Assembly: GCF_018457175.1 (NCBI RefSeq)
Contig: NZ_JAGFNU010000005.1
Span: 1 to 64,000, forward strand
Source of the DNA: Pseudohalocynthiibacter aestuariivivens
Lineage (GTDB): Bacteria > Pseudomonadota > Alphaproteobacteria > Rhodobacterales > Rhodobacteraceae
Direction: 5' to 3'
Length of the DNA: 64,000 bases
Positions 48,682 through 58,110 of this stretch are shown piece by piece (the first letter of the stretch is position 1; every line of letters begins with the position of its first letter). The notes under the pieces were generated by a model. That model was not told the origin of the DNA, did no database searches, and saw only the letters and a list, made by a program, of their open reading frames with translations. A program made the translations under genes and the position numbers.

Positions 48682-49236
48682 ATGATCCGCTCTGACATTC
48701 TGCGCGATATCGCACCTGTGATCCGGGATCATCTGGTCGTCTGCAACATCGGCCTTCCCAGCCAGGAATTGCACTTGATAGATGATCAACCCACAAACTT
48801 TTACATGTTAGGAACAATGGGGCTGTCGTCTTCCATCGGTCTTGGCGTTGCCTTGGCTCAGGATAAAAAGGTCATTTCGATTGATGGGGATGGGTCGGTT
48901 CTGACGAACTTTGGCACATTGCCAACAATTGCTAACAATGTCGCTCACAATTTCATCCTGCTGATCATCGACAACGGCAGCTATGGCTCGACCGGGGATC
49001 AGCCGACCTACGCTGGCAAGAAAACGTCGCTGACTGCTGTCGCGCTTGCGTGTGGATGCGAACAGGTCGTTGAATGCAAAGCAGAGGACACAAAGAAAGC
49101 TCTTGAAGATGCGCTTGCCTCAAACAAGATGACGATCATTGTCAGTAAATGCGAAAGCGGCAACATCAAGGTTCCCGTGATCACCATGGACCCGGTCGTT
49201 ATCCGTGATCGTTTCATGAAACAGGTTAAATCGTAA
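48682..49236 (+). CDS. comE: Sulfopyruvate decarboxylase beta subunit
   Basis: The 184-residue protein starts at the ATG at 48682; longer starts run into comD. It is the ThDP pyrophosphate-domain half: IGLPSQEL, GLSSSIGLGVALAQ, and the cofactor motif GDGSVLTNFGT through IDNGSYGSTGDQ (GDG ... N). Together with ComD it completes the enzyme. In DHPS pathways it supplies sulfoacetaldehyde to Xsc. No xsc or pta is in the window. Confidence 0.92.
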   Translation: MIRSDILRDIAPVIRDHLVVCNIGLPSQELHLIDDQPTNFYMLGTMGLSSSIGLGVALAQDKKVISIDGDGSVLTNFGTLPTIANNVAHNFILLIIDNGSYGSTGDQPTYAGKKTSLTAVALACGCEQVVECKAEDTKKALEDALASNKMTIIVSKCESGNIKVPVITMDPVVIRDRFMKQVKS

Positions 49237-49267
49237 ATCTTGTCATGATCCGCCAAGTTCAAATCAT

Positions 49268-49296
49268 AATCTCAACGCAAACGTCGCGCTGAGATT
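49268..49296. other. Hairpin between comE and the FMN dehydrogenase gene
   Basis: An interrupted stem (AATCTCA-CGC paired with GCG-TGAGATT, one mismatch) encloses a 7-base loop in the 76-base gap. No T-run follows, so it is more likely an mRNA-stability or partial-attenuation element than a full terminator. Confidence 0.35.
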
Positions 49297-49312
49297 TATC
49301 AGGAAACATGGT

Positions 49313-50452
49313 ATGTTTGCATCAAACGAAATTCACTCGAGTTCTGATGCGCGCAGGCTTGCCCGGAAACGGCTGCCATGGATGGTTTTTGACTACATCG
49401 ACGGCGCAGCCGGAGAAGAATATGGTGAAGCCCTGAACAGACAGGTGCTTCGCGACTTGCGCTTGCAGCCGCGCATTCTGAACAACGTTGAAAAAAGGGA
49501 TCTTAGCGTCCCGGTATTTGGTCACGATGCAAAGCGGCCGTTTGGCATCAGCCCTATGGGGATGTGCAACTTATCAACCCCAGGTGCTGATCTGATGCTG
49601 GCCCGTTTGGCGGCGACGCATCATGTTCCATTTGGCGTTTCTACAGTTGCGTCAACGCCGATGGAACAGATGATTGAAGTCGCGGAAGGACACGCTTGGT
49701 TTCAGCTCTACTTCAGTGGTGATGGAAGCGGAACACAAACGCTGGTCGACCGGGCGCGGGCTGCCGGGTTCAAAACCTTGGTATTGACGCTTGATGTGCC
49801 AGAGGTTGGCCGCAGACCACGCGAATTGCGCCGTGGCTTCAAAATGCCCTTCCGGCTCGGGCCGCAACAATTTGTCGACTTTGCGCTGCATCCGACATGG
49901 TCCCTTTCAACACTGCTTAAAGGCCGGCCAGAGCTTGCCAATTTCGGCGGGGAACATGCAACATTTGACAGAACCGAAAGCCGTGCACGGGCAGATTGGG
50001 GTTATCTCGCGAAGCTTAGAGATCAATGGAAAGGCAATCTTGTCGTCAAAGGTGTTTTAAATGTTGAGGACGCAGTACAGCTAAAGAAAATCGGGATTAA
50101 CGCGGTTCAGGTTTCCAGCCACGGGGGGCGCCAGCTTGATAGCGCGCCGCCTGCTATTCTTGCCTTACGCAAGATACGAGAGGCGGTTGGCGAGGGATTT
50201 CCTTTGTTTTACGATTCAGGCCTTCGGTCTGGTGAAGACGTCGTCAAAGCATATGCCATGGGTGCTGATTTCGTCTTTTTTGGCCGGCCCTTGCTTTTCG
50301 CGATGGCGACCCGCAGAGAGAAAGGCCTGAATCAGCTATGGGATGTCCTGTCTCAGGAAACGAGCCTCACACTCGCGCAGCTTGGACTGACGACTATGCC
50401 ATCTCTTGAACCTAATCAGCTTCCGCGAGAACACTGTTTGGCTGACACCTAA
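49313..50452 (+). CDS. FMN-dependent alpha-hydroxyacid dehydrogenase, candidate sulfolactate dehydrogenase (SlcD-like)
   Basis: The 379-residue TIM-barrel flavoprotein is of the lactate dehydrogenase/glycolate oxidase family. Key segments are DYIDGAAGEE near the N-terminus, GVSTVASTPME, QLYFSGDGSG, the lysine strand VVKGVLNVEDA, the catalytic histidine and arginine in VSSHGGRQLDSAP, and the FMN phosphate site SGLRSGEDV. Placed after comDE it would oxidise sulfolactate to sulfopyruvate, connecting HpsN and ComDE. A plain L-lactate dehydrogenase cannot be excluded from sequence alone. Confidence 0.75.
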   Translation: MFASNEIHSSSDARRLARKRLPWMVFDYIDGAAGEEYGEALNRQVLRDLRLQPRILNNVEKRDLSVPVFGHDAKRPFGISPMGMCNLSTPGADLMLARLAATHHVPFGVSTVASTPMEQMIEVAEGHAWFQLYFSGDGSGTQTLVDRARAAGFKTLVLTLDVPEVGRRPRELRRGFKMPFRLGPQQFVDFALHPTWSLSTLLKGRPELANFGGEHATFDRTESRARADWGYLAKLRDQWKGNLVVKGVLNVEDAVQLKKIGINAVQVSSHGGRQLDSAPPAILALRKIREAVGEGFPLFYDSGLRSGEDVVKAYAMGADFVFFGRPLLFAMATRREKGLNQLWDVLSQETSLTLAQLGLTTMPSLEPNQLPREHCLADT

Positions 50453-51051
50453 GCTGTTCAGTCTGTTTCGCCGGTTTCTGCAATGCCAAAATTCCATTTA
50501 TGAATCCACATCCTACGTAAGCGGCCATTCTGCGAAAAAAAGGCATGATTCGTTGCAGGCTGTTGAGACGCTGATTCCAGTTAAAATTGAGGATTTTCTA
50601 TTGTTTACTATTCGTAAACACAGAATATTAGGTTTGTTAACACATCACGTGTATGTCCTAATTTAACCAAACCACGGCCATTGATTTAGGCTTCAGATCG
50701 CTTTTTTGGGGTATTGATTTCTGAAAAACCTACCAACCAAACGGCTGCGCCACCTAAGTTTTGGTGGCGAATTAATACATTAAAAACTTTAAGTTAGATA
50801 AAAAATCAATGCCGTCTCAAACCGAGTATCTTGCTTCGAGAATCGCTTGTATAAAACTTGTGGCGGGTACGGACATTCCCGCGTAGCGTGCAGAACCGTG
50901 CCGACAACCCCTTGCCGCTATTGTGGCGATCCACTGCCCCAAGTCATACAAGCGCGCCACAGTCCCGCCATATATCCGCCTTATTCAGATGCAATAAATA
51001 ATCATTAACTTTTCACTTGGGCGGGCACCCTACGGCATCTAGGAGGTTCCG
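50453..51051. other. 600-base intergenic stretch
   Basis: No gene can be supported. A GTTTAC/GTAAAC inverted repeat (50603-50619) and a hairpin with 7-bp stem CGCCACC/GGTGGCG (50748-50769) are present, but neither is followed by a T-run on the plus strand. The right end contains the promoter and AGGAGG ribosome site of the cupredoxin-like gene. Confidence 0.4.
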
Positions 51052-51411
51052 ATGCTGCGTAAATCTTTAGTCTCACTTACCCTTGCAGGCTTCATGTCTG
51101 TTGGCGCAACCACAGCTTTTGGCGAAATTCATGTCGTAACGATCTACGACAACCACTTTATGCCGCCACTTGTTTATGCAAACCCCGGCGACACAATTCG
51201 TTTTCTAAATGACGACACAGTCGCACGCACAGCACTTGCTAAAGACGAGAGCTGGAGCACCGATTCACTGGCACCTTCGGGTTCTTTCGATGTGCAAGTA
51301 GCTTCAGGCATGGATCTGACTTTCGAAAGTGCAGATACGACAACATATGAAGACGGCGAAATAGCAAATCCTGAAGGCGCTGTTACATTCGATCCGGCAC
51401 CCGTAGACTGA
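51052..51411 (+). CDS. Cupredoxin-like periplasmic protein lacking copper ligands
   Basis: The 119-residue protein has a cleavable signal (MLRKSLVSLTLAGFMSVGAT, cut near AFG). The mature part has the plastocyanin-like strands IHVVTIYDNHFMPPLVYANP and GDTIRFLNDD. At the positions where blue copper proteins have His, Cys, His and Met, it has Ala-Arg-Thr and ESADTTTYEDGEI. No cysteine exists in the mature protein. It therefore probably binds no type 1 copper. A strong AGGAGG precedes the start. The function is unknown. Confidence 0.75.
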   Translation: MLRKSLVSLTLAGFMSVGATTAFGEIHVVTIYDNHFMPPLVYANPGDTIRFLNDDTVARTALAKDESWSTDSLAPSGSFDVQVASGMDLTFESADTTTYEDGEIANPEGAVTFDPAPVD

Positions 51412-51457
51412 GCAGTCTATCCCTACGCGTGCTGTCGAGGATTCTTCCCCGACTAGG

Positions 51458-51492
51458 CAAAGCTGCATCTCAGGATGTGGCTTTGTTTATTT
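51458..51492 (+). terminator. Rho-independent terminator after cupredoxin-like gene
   Basis: CAAAGC and GCTTTG form a stem extended by GCATC/GATGT with two wobble pairs, a TCAG loop and the T-rich tail TTTATTT. It lies between the convergent cupredoxin and yedK genes. Confidence 0.8.
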
Positions 51493-52149
51493 ATACAGCG
51501 GTTCGATAAGCTCCGGCCCGCTTGACTGGTTGGAATTCACCAGCGTTGCAACCCGGTAAGCTTCAAAGACATCGTTTGACGCGGGTTGCATCAATTTCGC
51601 TGCACCCTTTCCGCTTTCTCCCAGCCACAAAGCCCATTGAGAAGGTTGCAACGTAACCGGCATTCGATGATGTATCTTTGACATCTCTTCGTTTGCTTCT
51701 GTGGTCACAATTGCGCAACTTGCGACGGGCGCTTCCCCCTTTTCCCAGGTTTGCCAAACACCAGCAAACACAACTGGTGAACCATCTTTTGAGTGTATGT
51801 ACCAAGGCAGGCGCTTTCCATCTGCAGTCTTTGTCCATTCATAGAAACCTGTCGCCGGGATAAGACAGCGCCGTGAGCGGCACGCCTCGCGAAACGCTGG
51901 CTTTTCAGCAATTGTTTCTGCCCGCGCGTTGATCAGCAATGGCCCGTCATTCGGGCTTTTACACCAATATGGAATAAAGCCCCATCGCATCGAAACCAGC
52001 CTGCGCCCTTCGGCATTTGTGACGGCACTGATCTGCGTTGTTGGGCAGACGTTGAAATTTGGAACGTCAGGCAGATCATTCGAGGGAACGGCGTCAAAAA
52101 TCTGCGCCATAGCATCGGTTGGCAGGGTATTGGCAAAACGTCCGCACAT
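51487..52149 (-). CDS. yedK: SOS response-associated peptidase (SRAP, YedK/HMCES family)
   Basis: The 220-residue protein begins MCGRFA, with Cys2 as the active residue that forms a DNA-protein link at abasic sites once Met1 is removed. The other active-site segments are NARAETIAEKPAF, CLIPATGFYEW and IHHRMPVTL, with the conserved Asn, Glu and His. The full length is typical. It protects abasic sites in single-stranded DNA. It stands alone between two unrelated genes. Confidence 0.95.
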   Translation of the reverse strand: MCGRFANTLPTDAMAQIFDAVPSNDLPDVPNFNVCPTTQISAVTNAEGRRLVSMRWGFIPYWCKSPNDGPLLINARAETIAEKPAFREACRSRRCLIPATGFYEWTKTADGKRLPWYIHSKDGSPVVFAGVWQTWEKGEAPVASCAIVTTEANEEMSKIHHRMPVTLQPSQWALWLGESGKGAAKLMQPASNDVFEAYRVATLVNSNQSSGPELIEPLYK

Positions 52150-52225
52150 CGCATGACTTTAGCAGCCATATCGTCGGTAAAAAAGGCGCATGTTGTAGCA
52201 GGCGGCGTTCTCGTTTTCCCGCTGT

Positions 52226-53803
52226 TCAGCGCTTTGAAATACGACCATCGGTATAGGGACGGTATGGCCCCTGCGACGTAAGGTACTCGGCCGTAACATC
52301 TGCCAGATCTGGGCCATAGTCATAGGCGTTCATACCGTCGGTCGAGAATATTTTGTAGCCATCCCCGCCGCCTCGTACATAGTTGTTTGTGACGACTCCG
52401 TAAATTTTCGCCGGGTCCAGCGGAACCCAAGCGTCCCCCTCTGCAATCATCACCTCGACAACACGCCCCTCTCCAGTTGCTACCGAAGAATCCCAAATGA
52501 ACTTCATCCCTGCAACCTGTGGAAAGCGCCCTGCCCCTTCTTCAACCTGACTTACTCCATTTTCAAGCGCCGCCAGGATACCCGCACCTGAAAGCTGAAA
52601 TGTTGAAAGTGTGTTCTGGAATGGCAGCACCGTCAACACTTCACCCATTGTTACCTCGCCCGCGTCGATGGAGGCGCGAAGCCCGCCGGAATTTGCAATC
52701 GCGATCGAAACACCCTGATCTTTCACACGCGCCAACATTGCGTCGGCGACAAGGTTGCCCATCTCGCATTCCTGTGCACGGCAAACATCGCGGTCACCGT
52801 TTATTGGTGCTGCTGTTTCTGCGACGACACGCTGGCGAATTTCATCCAGAGGCTTCGCAAGCTCCGCAATTCTGTCGGTCGTTGCGTTATCTTCAGCAAC
52901 CGAGCCATCCATAACAAGCGGCTCACCCACGGCTTCTGTAACTTCGCCGGCATCGTTAAAGGTAACATTTAGTTCACCCAAAAATTTCCCGTACGCATAG
53001 GCCTGAACAATTGCAGTGCTCCCAACCATTGTCGGATAAGGGCCTGTGGCGCGTTCGTTGGTATTGCTGAGCAACGTGTTGGAGTGGCCCCCAACAATCA
53101 CGTCCACACCCGTGGTTTCCGCCGCAACCCGTTGATCAACGACATAACCCGAATGGGACAGCACAATGATTTTGTTAACACCCTCGTCTTCCAACCGGTC
53201 AACTTCTGACTGAACTGCGTCAACAGGGTCTGTGAACACTATGTTTGGACCGGGACTCGCCAGTTCATCTGTGTCCTGAGGGGTCAACCCGATCAGCCCT
53301 AGTTTTTCGCCACCGCGTTCTATAACGACTGATTTTTGCAAAGTTCCTGACAGTAAAGCTTCCCTCGAATAATTCGCGTTTGACATCAATATCGGGAAAT
53401 CTATTGAGTCCATGAACCCACGCAGTACTTCGGGGCCATCATCAAACTCGTGGTTACCCACGGTCATCGCGTCGTAGCCCAGTTTATTCATCATTTCTGC
53501 GGCAAGGGCGCCCTTGTAATACGTGTAAAACAACGTGCCCTGAAACTGGTCACCACCGTCCACAAGGATCGCATTGTTACTTCGGGTCCGGGCCTCGGTA
53601 ATCGCGGTAACAAGGCGTGCGGTCCCACCAAAGCATTCACCAGCTGCGTTATCTTCGGCGGAACAACCGGAGTCATATTTTGAAATAGGTTCAAACCGTG
53701 CGTGAAAATCATTGGTATGCAAAATGGTGAGCGAATAATCAGCGCTTGCCGTTCCAGCCATAAGCGTAAAAGCAAAAGATGCGGTCAGGAATCGATCTGT
53801 CAT
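52226..53803 (-). CDS. Periplasmic 5'-nucleotidase / UDP-sugar hydrolase family
   Basis: The 525-residue protein starts at ATG 53803 with GGGG upstream and a signal peptide (MTDRFLTASFAFTLMAGTASA). The metallophosphatase motifs are LTILHTNDFHARFEP, VDGGDQFQG, VGNHEFDDG, VLSHSGY and VGGHSNTL; these provide ligands for two metals. The C-terminal nucleotide-binding domain has NSGGLRASIDAGEVT. It removes phosphate from nucleotides in the periplasm, so nucleosides and phosphate can be taken up. Confidence 0.94.
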   Translation of the reverse strand: MTDRFLTASFAFTLMAGTASADYSLTILHTNDFHARFEPISKYDSGCSAEDNAAGECFGGTARLVTAITEARTRSNNAILVDGGDQFQGTLFYTYYKGALAAEMMNKLGYDAMTVGNHEFDDGPEVLRGFMDSIDFPILMSNANYSREALLSGTLQKSVVIERGGEKLGLIGLTPQDTDELASPGPNIVFTDPVDAVQSEVDRLEDEGVNKIIVLSHSGYVVDQRVAAETTGVDVIVGGHSNTLLSNTNERATGPYPTMVGSTAIVQAYAYGKFLGELNVTFNDAGEVTEAVGEPLVMDGSVAEDNATTDRIAELAKPLDEIRQRVVAETAAPINGDRDVCRAQECEMGNLVADAMLARVKDQGVSIAIANSGGLRASIDAGEVTMGEVLTVLPFQNTLSTFQLSGAGILAALENGVSQVEEGAGRFPQVAGMKFIWDSSVATGEGRVVEVMIAEGDAWVPLDPAKIYGVVTNNYVRGGGDGYKIFSTDGMNAYDYGPDLADVTAEYLTSQGPYRPYTDGRISKR

Positions 53804-53949
53804 TTCATACCCCATTTTGTTGGACCTGATCAGATTGCCGACAACAAGCGCAGGAGTCAAAGTTTGAACGCATGTGGAGTCTTCAATTCCAATCACGTCC
53901 GGTGCTGCAATTGCTTGACCTATCGGCGGGCTTTCGGCATGTCAGCCAC

Positions 53950-54288
53950 ATGTTAATTTTTAAGATTTTTCGCGCGAGTGAATGGGATGAGTTCGAACGC
54001 GCTGGCCGGACTGCTGGTGCTCCGGTCGACCTTTCTGACGGCTACATCCATTTCTCCACGGGCACACAAGTCGTCGAAACAGCGGCAAAGCACTTCTCCA
54101 ATACTGACGGCTTGATGCTGCTGGCATTTGAATCCGACGTCTTTGGCGACGATATGAAATGGGAACCGTCAAGGGGTGGGGCGTTGTTTCCGCACCTTTA
54201 TCGCGCGTTGCAGTTATCCGAAATGCTTTGGGTAAAGCCACTGCCCTGCGATGGTAAAAGCCACATGTTTCCAGAAGGTGTACTATGA
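53950..54288 (+). CDS. DUF952 family protein
   Basis: The 112-residue protein starts at ATG 53950. It has the conserved [11 protein letters not shown] strand of DUF952, which is structurally related to ADP-ribosyltransferase-like folds, and FPHLYRAL. Its stop overlaps the pyrD start by four bases, so expression is coupled with dihydroorotate dehydrogenase. This pairing recurs in alphaproteobacteria. The function is unknown. Confidence 0.88.
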   Translation: MLIFKIFRASEWDEFERAGRTAGAPVDLSDGYIHFSTGTQVVETAAKHFSNTDGLMLLAFESDVFGDDMKWEPSRGGALFPHLYRALQLSEMLWVKPLPCDGKSHMFPEGVL

Positions 54289-55343
54289 ACCTAATTGAAC
54301 GGATTGGGCTTGCGGCCTTGCATCGCTGTGATCCTGAAACCGCGCATTCCCTATCTATCAAAGCACTGCGGCTTGGCCTCGCACCGCTGCCCGGTGCTGT
54401 CACATCCTCGCGTCTTGCAACAACGCTTGCCGGTCTTAAATTGCCAAACCCAATTGGTCTTGCAGCAGGATATGACAAAAACGCCGAAGCGCTCGCGCCA
54501 CTCAGCCGCGCAGGATTTGGGTTTATTGAAGTCGGGGCTGCAACACCCCATGCACAACCCGGCAACCCACGCCCACGGCTTTTTCGTCTGACCGAAGACC
54601 GGGCAGCTATCAACCGGTTTGGCTTTAATAATGAAGGGATGGAGGCCATCGGGCGACGCCTTGCCTTACGCCCCAAAAACAGCGTTGCCGGCATTAATCT
54701 GGGTGCAAACAAAGACAGCGAAGATCGCGCTGAAGATTTCGCCCGGGTTCTCGAACATTGTGGCCCATATGTAGATTTTGCGACCGTCAATGTTTCTTCG
54801 CCCAACACAGAAAAACTGCGGGACCTTCAAGGCTCTGAAGCGCTGGCCGGTCTTCTTGCCGGCGTTATGACAGCCCGAAAAGCCCTGCCCCGTTCCATCC
54901 CTATTTTTCTGAAAATCGCACCGGATCTTTCTGATAGTGAACTGTCAGAGATTGCCAAGGTTGCACTCGCCTCTGGTCTTGATGCAATCATCGCCACCAA
55001 CACAACGCTATCTCGGGAAGGTTTAACAAGCGCAGCCAGTGTGGAGGCAGGCGGTCTTTCGGGTGCCCCACTGTTTGAAAAATCCACCCGCGTTTTGGCA
55101 AAGCTCTCTGAAATCACGGCTGGGAAACTGCCGCTTATTGGTGTCGGTGGCGTCTCGAGCCCAGAACAGGCTTATGCAAAAATCCGTGCTGGGGCGTCTG
55201 CCATACAGCTTTACACAGCGATGGTTTACAAAGGTCTGTCGCTTGGGGCTGATATTGCCCGCGGGCTTGATCAGCTTCTGGAACGAGATGGATTTGAAAA
55301 TGTTGCTGACGCCGTCGGCACCGCAAAAGAGGATTGGTTATGA
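54285..55343 (+). CDS. pyrD: Dihydroorotate dehydrogenase (quinone), class 2
   Basis: The 352-residue flavoenzyme oxidises dihydroorotate to orotate in pyrimidine synthesis, passing electrons to quinone at the inner membrane. The N-terminal amphipathic helix region ([16 protein letters not shown]) is the membrane-associated extension of class 2. FMN and substrate segments are [34 protein letters not shown] with the catalytic serine, and [20 protein letters not shown]. The stop overlaps the arsC-like start by four bases. Confidence 0.97.
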   Translation: MNLIERIGLAALHRCDPETAHSLSIKALRLGLAPLPGAVTSSRLATTLAGLKLPNPIGLAAGYDKNAEALAPLSRAGFGFIEVGAATPHAQPGNPRPRLFRLTEDRAAINRFGFNNEGMEAIGRRLALRPKNSVAGINLGANKDSEDRAEDFARVLEHCGPYVDFATVNVSSPNTEKLRDLQGSEALAGLLAGVMTARKALPRSIPIFLKIAPDLSDSELSEIAKVALASGLDAIIATNTTLSREGLTSAASVEAGGLSGAPLFEKSTRVLAKLSEITAGKLPLIGVGGVSSPEQAYAKIRAGASAIQLYTAMVYKGLSLGADIARGLDQLLERDGFENVADAVGTAKEDWL

Positions 55344-55681
55344 TTGAAATATGGCATAATCCACGCTGTTCAAAATCGCGTCAAACGCTTGCACTGCTTG
55401 AGGAAAATGGCATTGAGCCGAAAGTACGGCTCTATCTCAACGACACGCCTTCAGCCGAAGAAATCCGGTCTGTGCTGACACTTTTAAGTGCAAAACCCGC
55501 AGATATCATGCGTACGAAAGATGCGCTATTCAAAGAACTTGAGCTGAAGGTTGATGCCTCTGACGCTATTCTGATCGATGCAATGACCAAACACGCGGCC
55601 CTGATTGAACGCCCTATTGTTATTGTGAACAACAAAGCCGCCATGGGTCGTCCGCCAGAATCTGTTCTGGATATTCTTTAG
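55340..55681 (+). CDS. ArsC/Spx-type glutaredoxin-dependent arsenate reductase-like protein
   Basis: The 113-residue protein starts at the ATG overlapping pyrD. The catalytic cysteine lies in [13 protein letters not shown] near residue 9, followed by the RYL-type segment [10 protein letters not shown] and an ERPIVIVN stretch. The family reduces arsenate to arsenite using glutathione/glutaredoxin. Without other ars genes a general redox role is also possible. It ends convergently with the MATE gene (4-base overlap). Confidence 0.88.
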   Translation: MIEIWHNPRCSKSRQTLALLEENGIEPKVRLYLNDTPSAEEIRSVLTLLSAKPADIMRTKDALFKELELKVDASDAILIDAMTKHAALIERPIVIVNNKAAMGRPPESVLDIL

Positions 55682-56991
55682 GCTGCTTCCTGTTCCAGCG
55701 CAGGGTAACGCAATGCAAGCGTGACACCACGCGCAACAAAACTGATCAAGAGTGATATCCACAGCCCGTGGTTTCCAAACGTCGGCAACAGAACCGCCAG
55801 TGAAATCAGGTAAACCACCGCGCTGATTGCCATCATGTTGCGCATATCCTTTGTACGCGTTGCACCAATAAAGATTCCGTCAAACATCCAGGCTGCTATG
55901 CCCAGCGCAGGTGCCGCGATCATGTATCCAAGATAGGTGCGCGCAGCTTCACGCACTTCTGGCGCGGTGGTCATTATGTCAATGATTTTCCCGCCATAAA
56001 GCATGAAAGCCAGCGTCAGCAACACAACCCAAATTGCGCTCCAGAAACTCGATATCAAGGCTGCACGTCGCAGGCGCAGCCGATTCCGCGCGCCAAGCGC
56101 CTGCCCGACCAGTGCTTCGGCAGCAAATGCAAAACCATCTAGCGCATAGGCGGTAATTTCAAGAAATTGCAATAAAATCTGATTTGCCGCCAGCTCAACA
56201 TCGCCGAAATCCGATCCCAGAAACAGGAAAGAGACAAACATCGCCTGAAGAAGCAGCGAACGGATCAGAATATCAATGTTCACAAGCAGCATGCGTTTCA
56301 GCCGCCGGGTGTTGAACACATTGTCAAACCTTCGCCATGCGTCACCGGCAAAACCGTCGCGACACAGCCAAAGCCCGAGGCCCAGACCGCTCCATTCCGC
56401 AAGGAACGTTGCAAAGGCAACACCCTCCACCCCCCAATCGAGGCCCAAAACAAACCACAGATCAAGCACGATGTTGAGCAGGTTCATCCAAAGCTGAAGC
56501 ACCAGAACGCCCCGCGTACGTTCCTGCGCAATCAACCACCCCGTAATACCATAAAGCGCAATTGCGGCCGGGGCGGAATAGACGCGGATGCGCATGTAAC
56601 TTCGTGCCATGCCCTCGACCTCTGCCGAGGCGGGCGAGAGATGAAATGCTGCCCAGAACAACGGCAATTGCATCAGGATGACGCAGAAACCAGCGGCTCC
56701 ACCAATCATCAGCGCGCGCGACAGCATTGCCTGAACTTCGTCTGAATCTCCCGAGCCCAAGGCTTGCCCGGTCAATCCAACCGTCCCCATCCGCAGAAAA
56801 CCAAAAATCCAATACAGCGCAGTCAGGATGATCGCACCAATCCCAACGGCCCCGATAGGTGCCGCCAGTCCGATCTGTCCAACAACCCCTGTATCGACAG
56901 CACCCAATATCGGCACCGTTGCGTTTGACAGCACGATTGGAAGCGCGATGTTCAGCACCCGCCTGTGTGTCAGATGGACGGTTTCAGCCAT
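55678..56991 (-). CDS. MATE family efflux transporter (DinF type)
   Basis: The 437-residue protein has about twelve membrane segments in two similar halves. The first half has ALPIVLSNATVPILGAVDTGVVGQI and the second NIDILIRSLLLQAMFVSFLFLG. It has the MATE features such as VGQIGLAAPIGAVGIG. It exports cationic drugs or metabolites in exchange for Na+ or H+. Its start overlaps the stop of a thioesterase gene by 8 bases, so it is the last gene of a three-gene unit. Confidence 0.92.
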   Translation of the reverse strand: MAETVHLTHRRVLNIALPIVLSNATVPILGAVDTGVVGQIGLAAPIGAVGIGAIILTALYWIFGFLRMGTVGLTGQALGSGDSDEVQAMLSRALMIGGAAGFCVILMQLPLFWAAFHLSPASAEVEGMARSYMRIRVYSAPAAIALYGITGWLIAQERTRGVLVLQLWMNLLNIVLDLWFVLGLDWGVEGVAFATFLAEWSGLGLGLWLCRDGFAGDAWRRFDNVFNTRRLKRMLLVNIDILIRSLLLQAMFVSFLFLGSDFGDVELAANQILLQFLEITAYALDGFAFAAEALVGQALGARNRLRLRRAALISSFWSAIWVVLLTLAFMLYGGKIIDIMTTAPEVREAARTYLGYMIAAPALGIAAWMFDGIFIGATRTKDMRNMMAISAVVYLISLAVLLPTFGNHGLWISLLISFVARGVTLALRYPALEQEAA

Positions 56992-57490
56992 TGCGGTTGG
57001 GCATCAGAAAATGCCCAGTTGCCTGCGCAAAAAGACGCGAACGGTTGTCTTGCCAGGCTTCGACATGCACGCTTGCATATCGACGGCCAGACCGGTTCAC
57101 GCGCGCACGCGCATAAGCATCGCGTGGCAGGCCGCTGCGTAGGTAATCGACTGTAAAGTCAATCGTTTTAGGCAGGCGCGGATAGTTTCCTGCCACCATC
57201 TCTGCCGCGGAAACCTCGCCGCTTTCGATTTCATTCCAAAGCACTGACCAACTTAGCTCGATAATCGCAGTGACTTCCAGGAACGCTGCTGTCACTCCTC
57301 CATGAATCGCCGGAAGAAACGGGTTGCCTATGAGTTTCTGATCGAAAGGCAGTACCGCCGTAAGTTCATCCCCGCGGCGGTCAAAGCCAATACCAAGAAA
57401 CCCGATGTAAGGAACACCGTCTGCCAACGCCTTCAACGCAGCATCACGGCGTTGTTTTACGATCTGAACGGGTTCGGGTTGCTTTGTCAT
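56984..57490 (-). CDS. PaaI-type hotdog thioesterase, first of pair by strand end
   Basis: The 168-residue hotdog-fold protein has a PaaI-like active region ([18 protein letters not shown]) and [28 protein letters not shown]. It probably hydrolyses acyl-CoA thioesters. It overlaps the next thioesterase gene upstream by four bases and the MATE gene downstream by eight. Confidence 0.88.
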   Translation of the reverse strand: MTKQPEPVQIVKQRRDAALKALADGVPYIGFLGIGFDRRGDELTAVLPFDQKLIGNPFLPAIHGGVTAAFLEVTAIIELSWSVLWNEIESGEVSAAEMVAGNYPRLPKTIDFTVDYLRSGLPRDAYARARVNRSGRRYASVHVEAWQDNRSRLFAQATGHFLMPNRNG

Positions 57491-57933
57491 TCTCGATCCC
57501 CCTGTTCTGGTTTCCCGGCTTCTATCGTGAAGGCACCTGTGGCGCTGGCAACCGGACGTTCTGTATCTTCGTCAAACGCAGTGGCGCGCACAAAGGCAAC
57601 GCTCCTTGTTACGTGGTAACAATCTGCCCGTGCAGTTATGCGCTGCCCCGGGGTTGCAGGGCGCATATAGTCTATCCTGAGATCGATGGTTGCTGTTGCA
57701 GCGGGTGAAGACGGGTGGCTCATCACTGCGGCGCCGCAGCAGGTATCCATTAATGCCGATACAGCACCGCCATGTATGACGCCTGTTGCCGGATCTCCTA
57801 CAAAGCGGATGTCATATTCCATCGCGATTTCAGCAATCCCATTACCGATCCCGGTGACGACCATCCCTAACGCGCGTGAATGCGGTATCGCTTCTATGAA
57901 CTGCCGGGCAAGTTTTGCGTTAATCTCTGACAT
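57487..57933 (-). CDS. PaaI-type hotdog thioesterase, second copy
   Basis: The 148-residue protein has the family core [20 protein letters not shown] with the His-Gly-Gly motif and the acidic residue on the hotdog helix, and [16 protein letters not shown]. It is a paralogue of the downstream thioesterase. Two distinct copies side by side suggest a heteromeric or doubled-specificity enzyme. It leads the MATE unit. Confidence 0.9.
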   Translation of the reverse strand: MSEINAKLARQFIEAIPHSRALGMVVTGIGNGIAEIAMEYDIRFVGDPATGVIHGGAVSALMDTCCGAAVMSHPSSPAATATIDLRIDYMRPATPGQRITARADCYHVTRSVAFVRATAFDEDTERPVASATGAFTIEAGKPEQGDRE

Positions 57934-58110
57934 ATGCAGATACCTTTTCGTGATCTACACGAGTTATTAGGTGTCACGCTCAGCCCCGCAACCCCTAACT
58001 GTCCGCTTTAAGCATCGCGCCACCCAATGCACCAGAATTCCACAATAGGCATGATTGATCTCTGAACTCTAAGCTCGTAAGTTTCAACCGAAGAGAGAGA
58101 AGTAGATAAA

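Noticed and set aside
50748-50769. Hairpin CGCCACC/GGTGGCG as a terminator for the sulfonate operon
   Set aside because: It lies about 300 bases past the stop and no T-run follows on the plus strand.
53960-54808. 282-codon minus-strand frame opposite DUF952-pyrD
   Set aside because: A shadow of two well-supported plus-strand genes.
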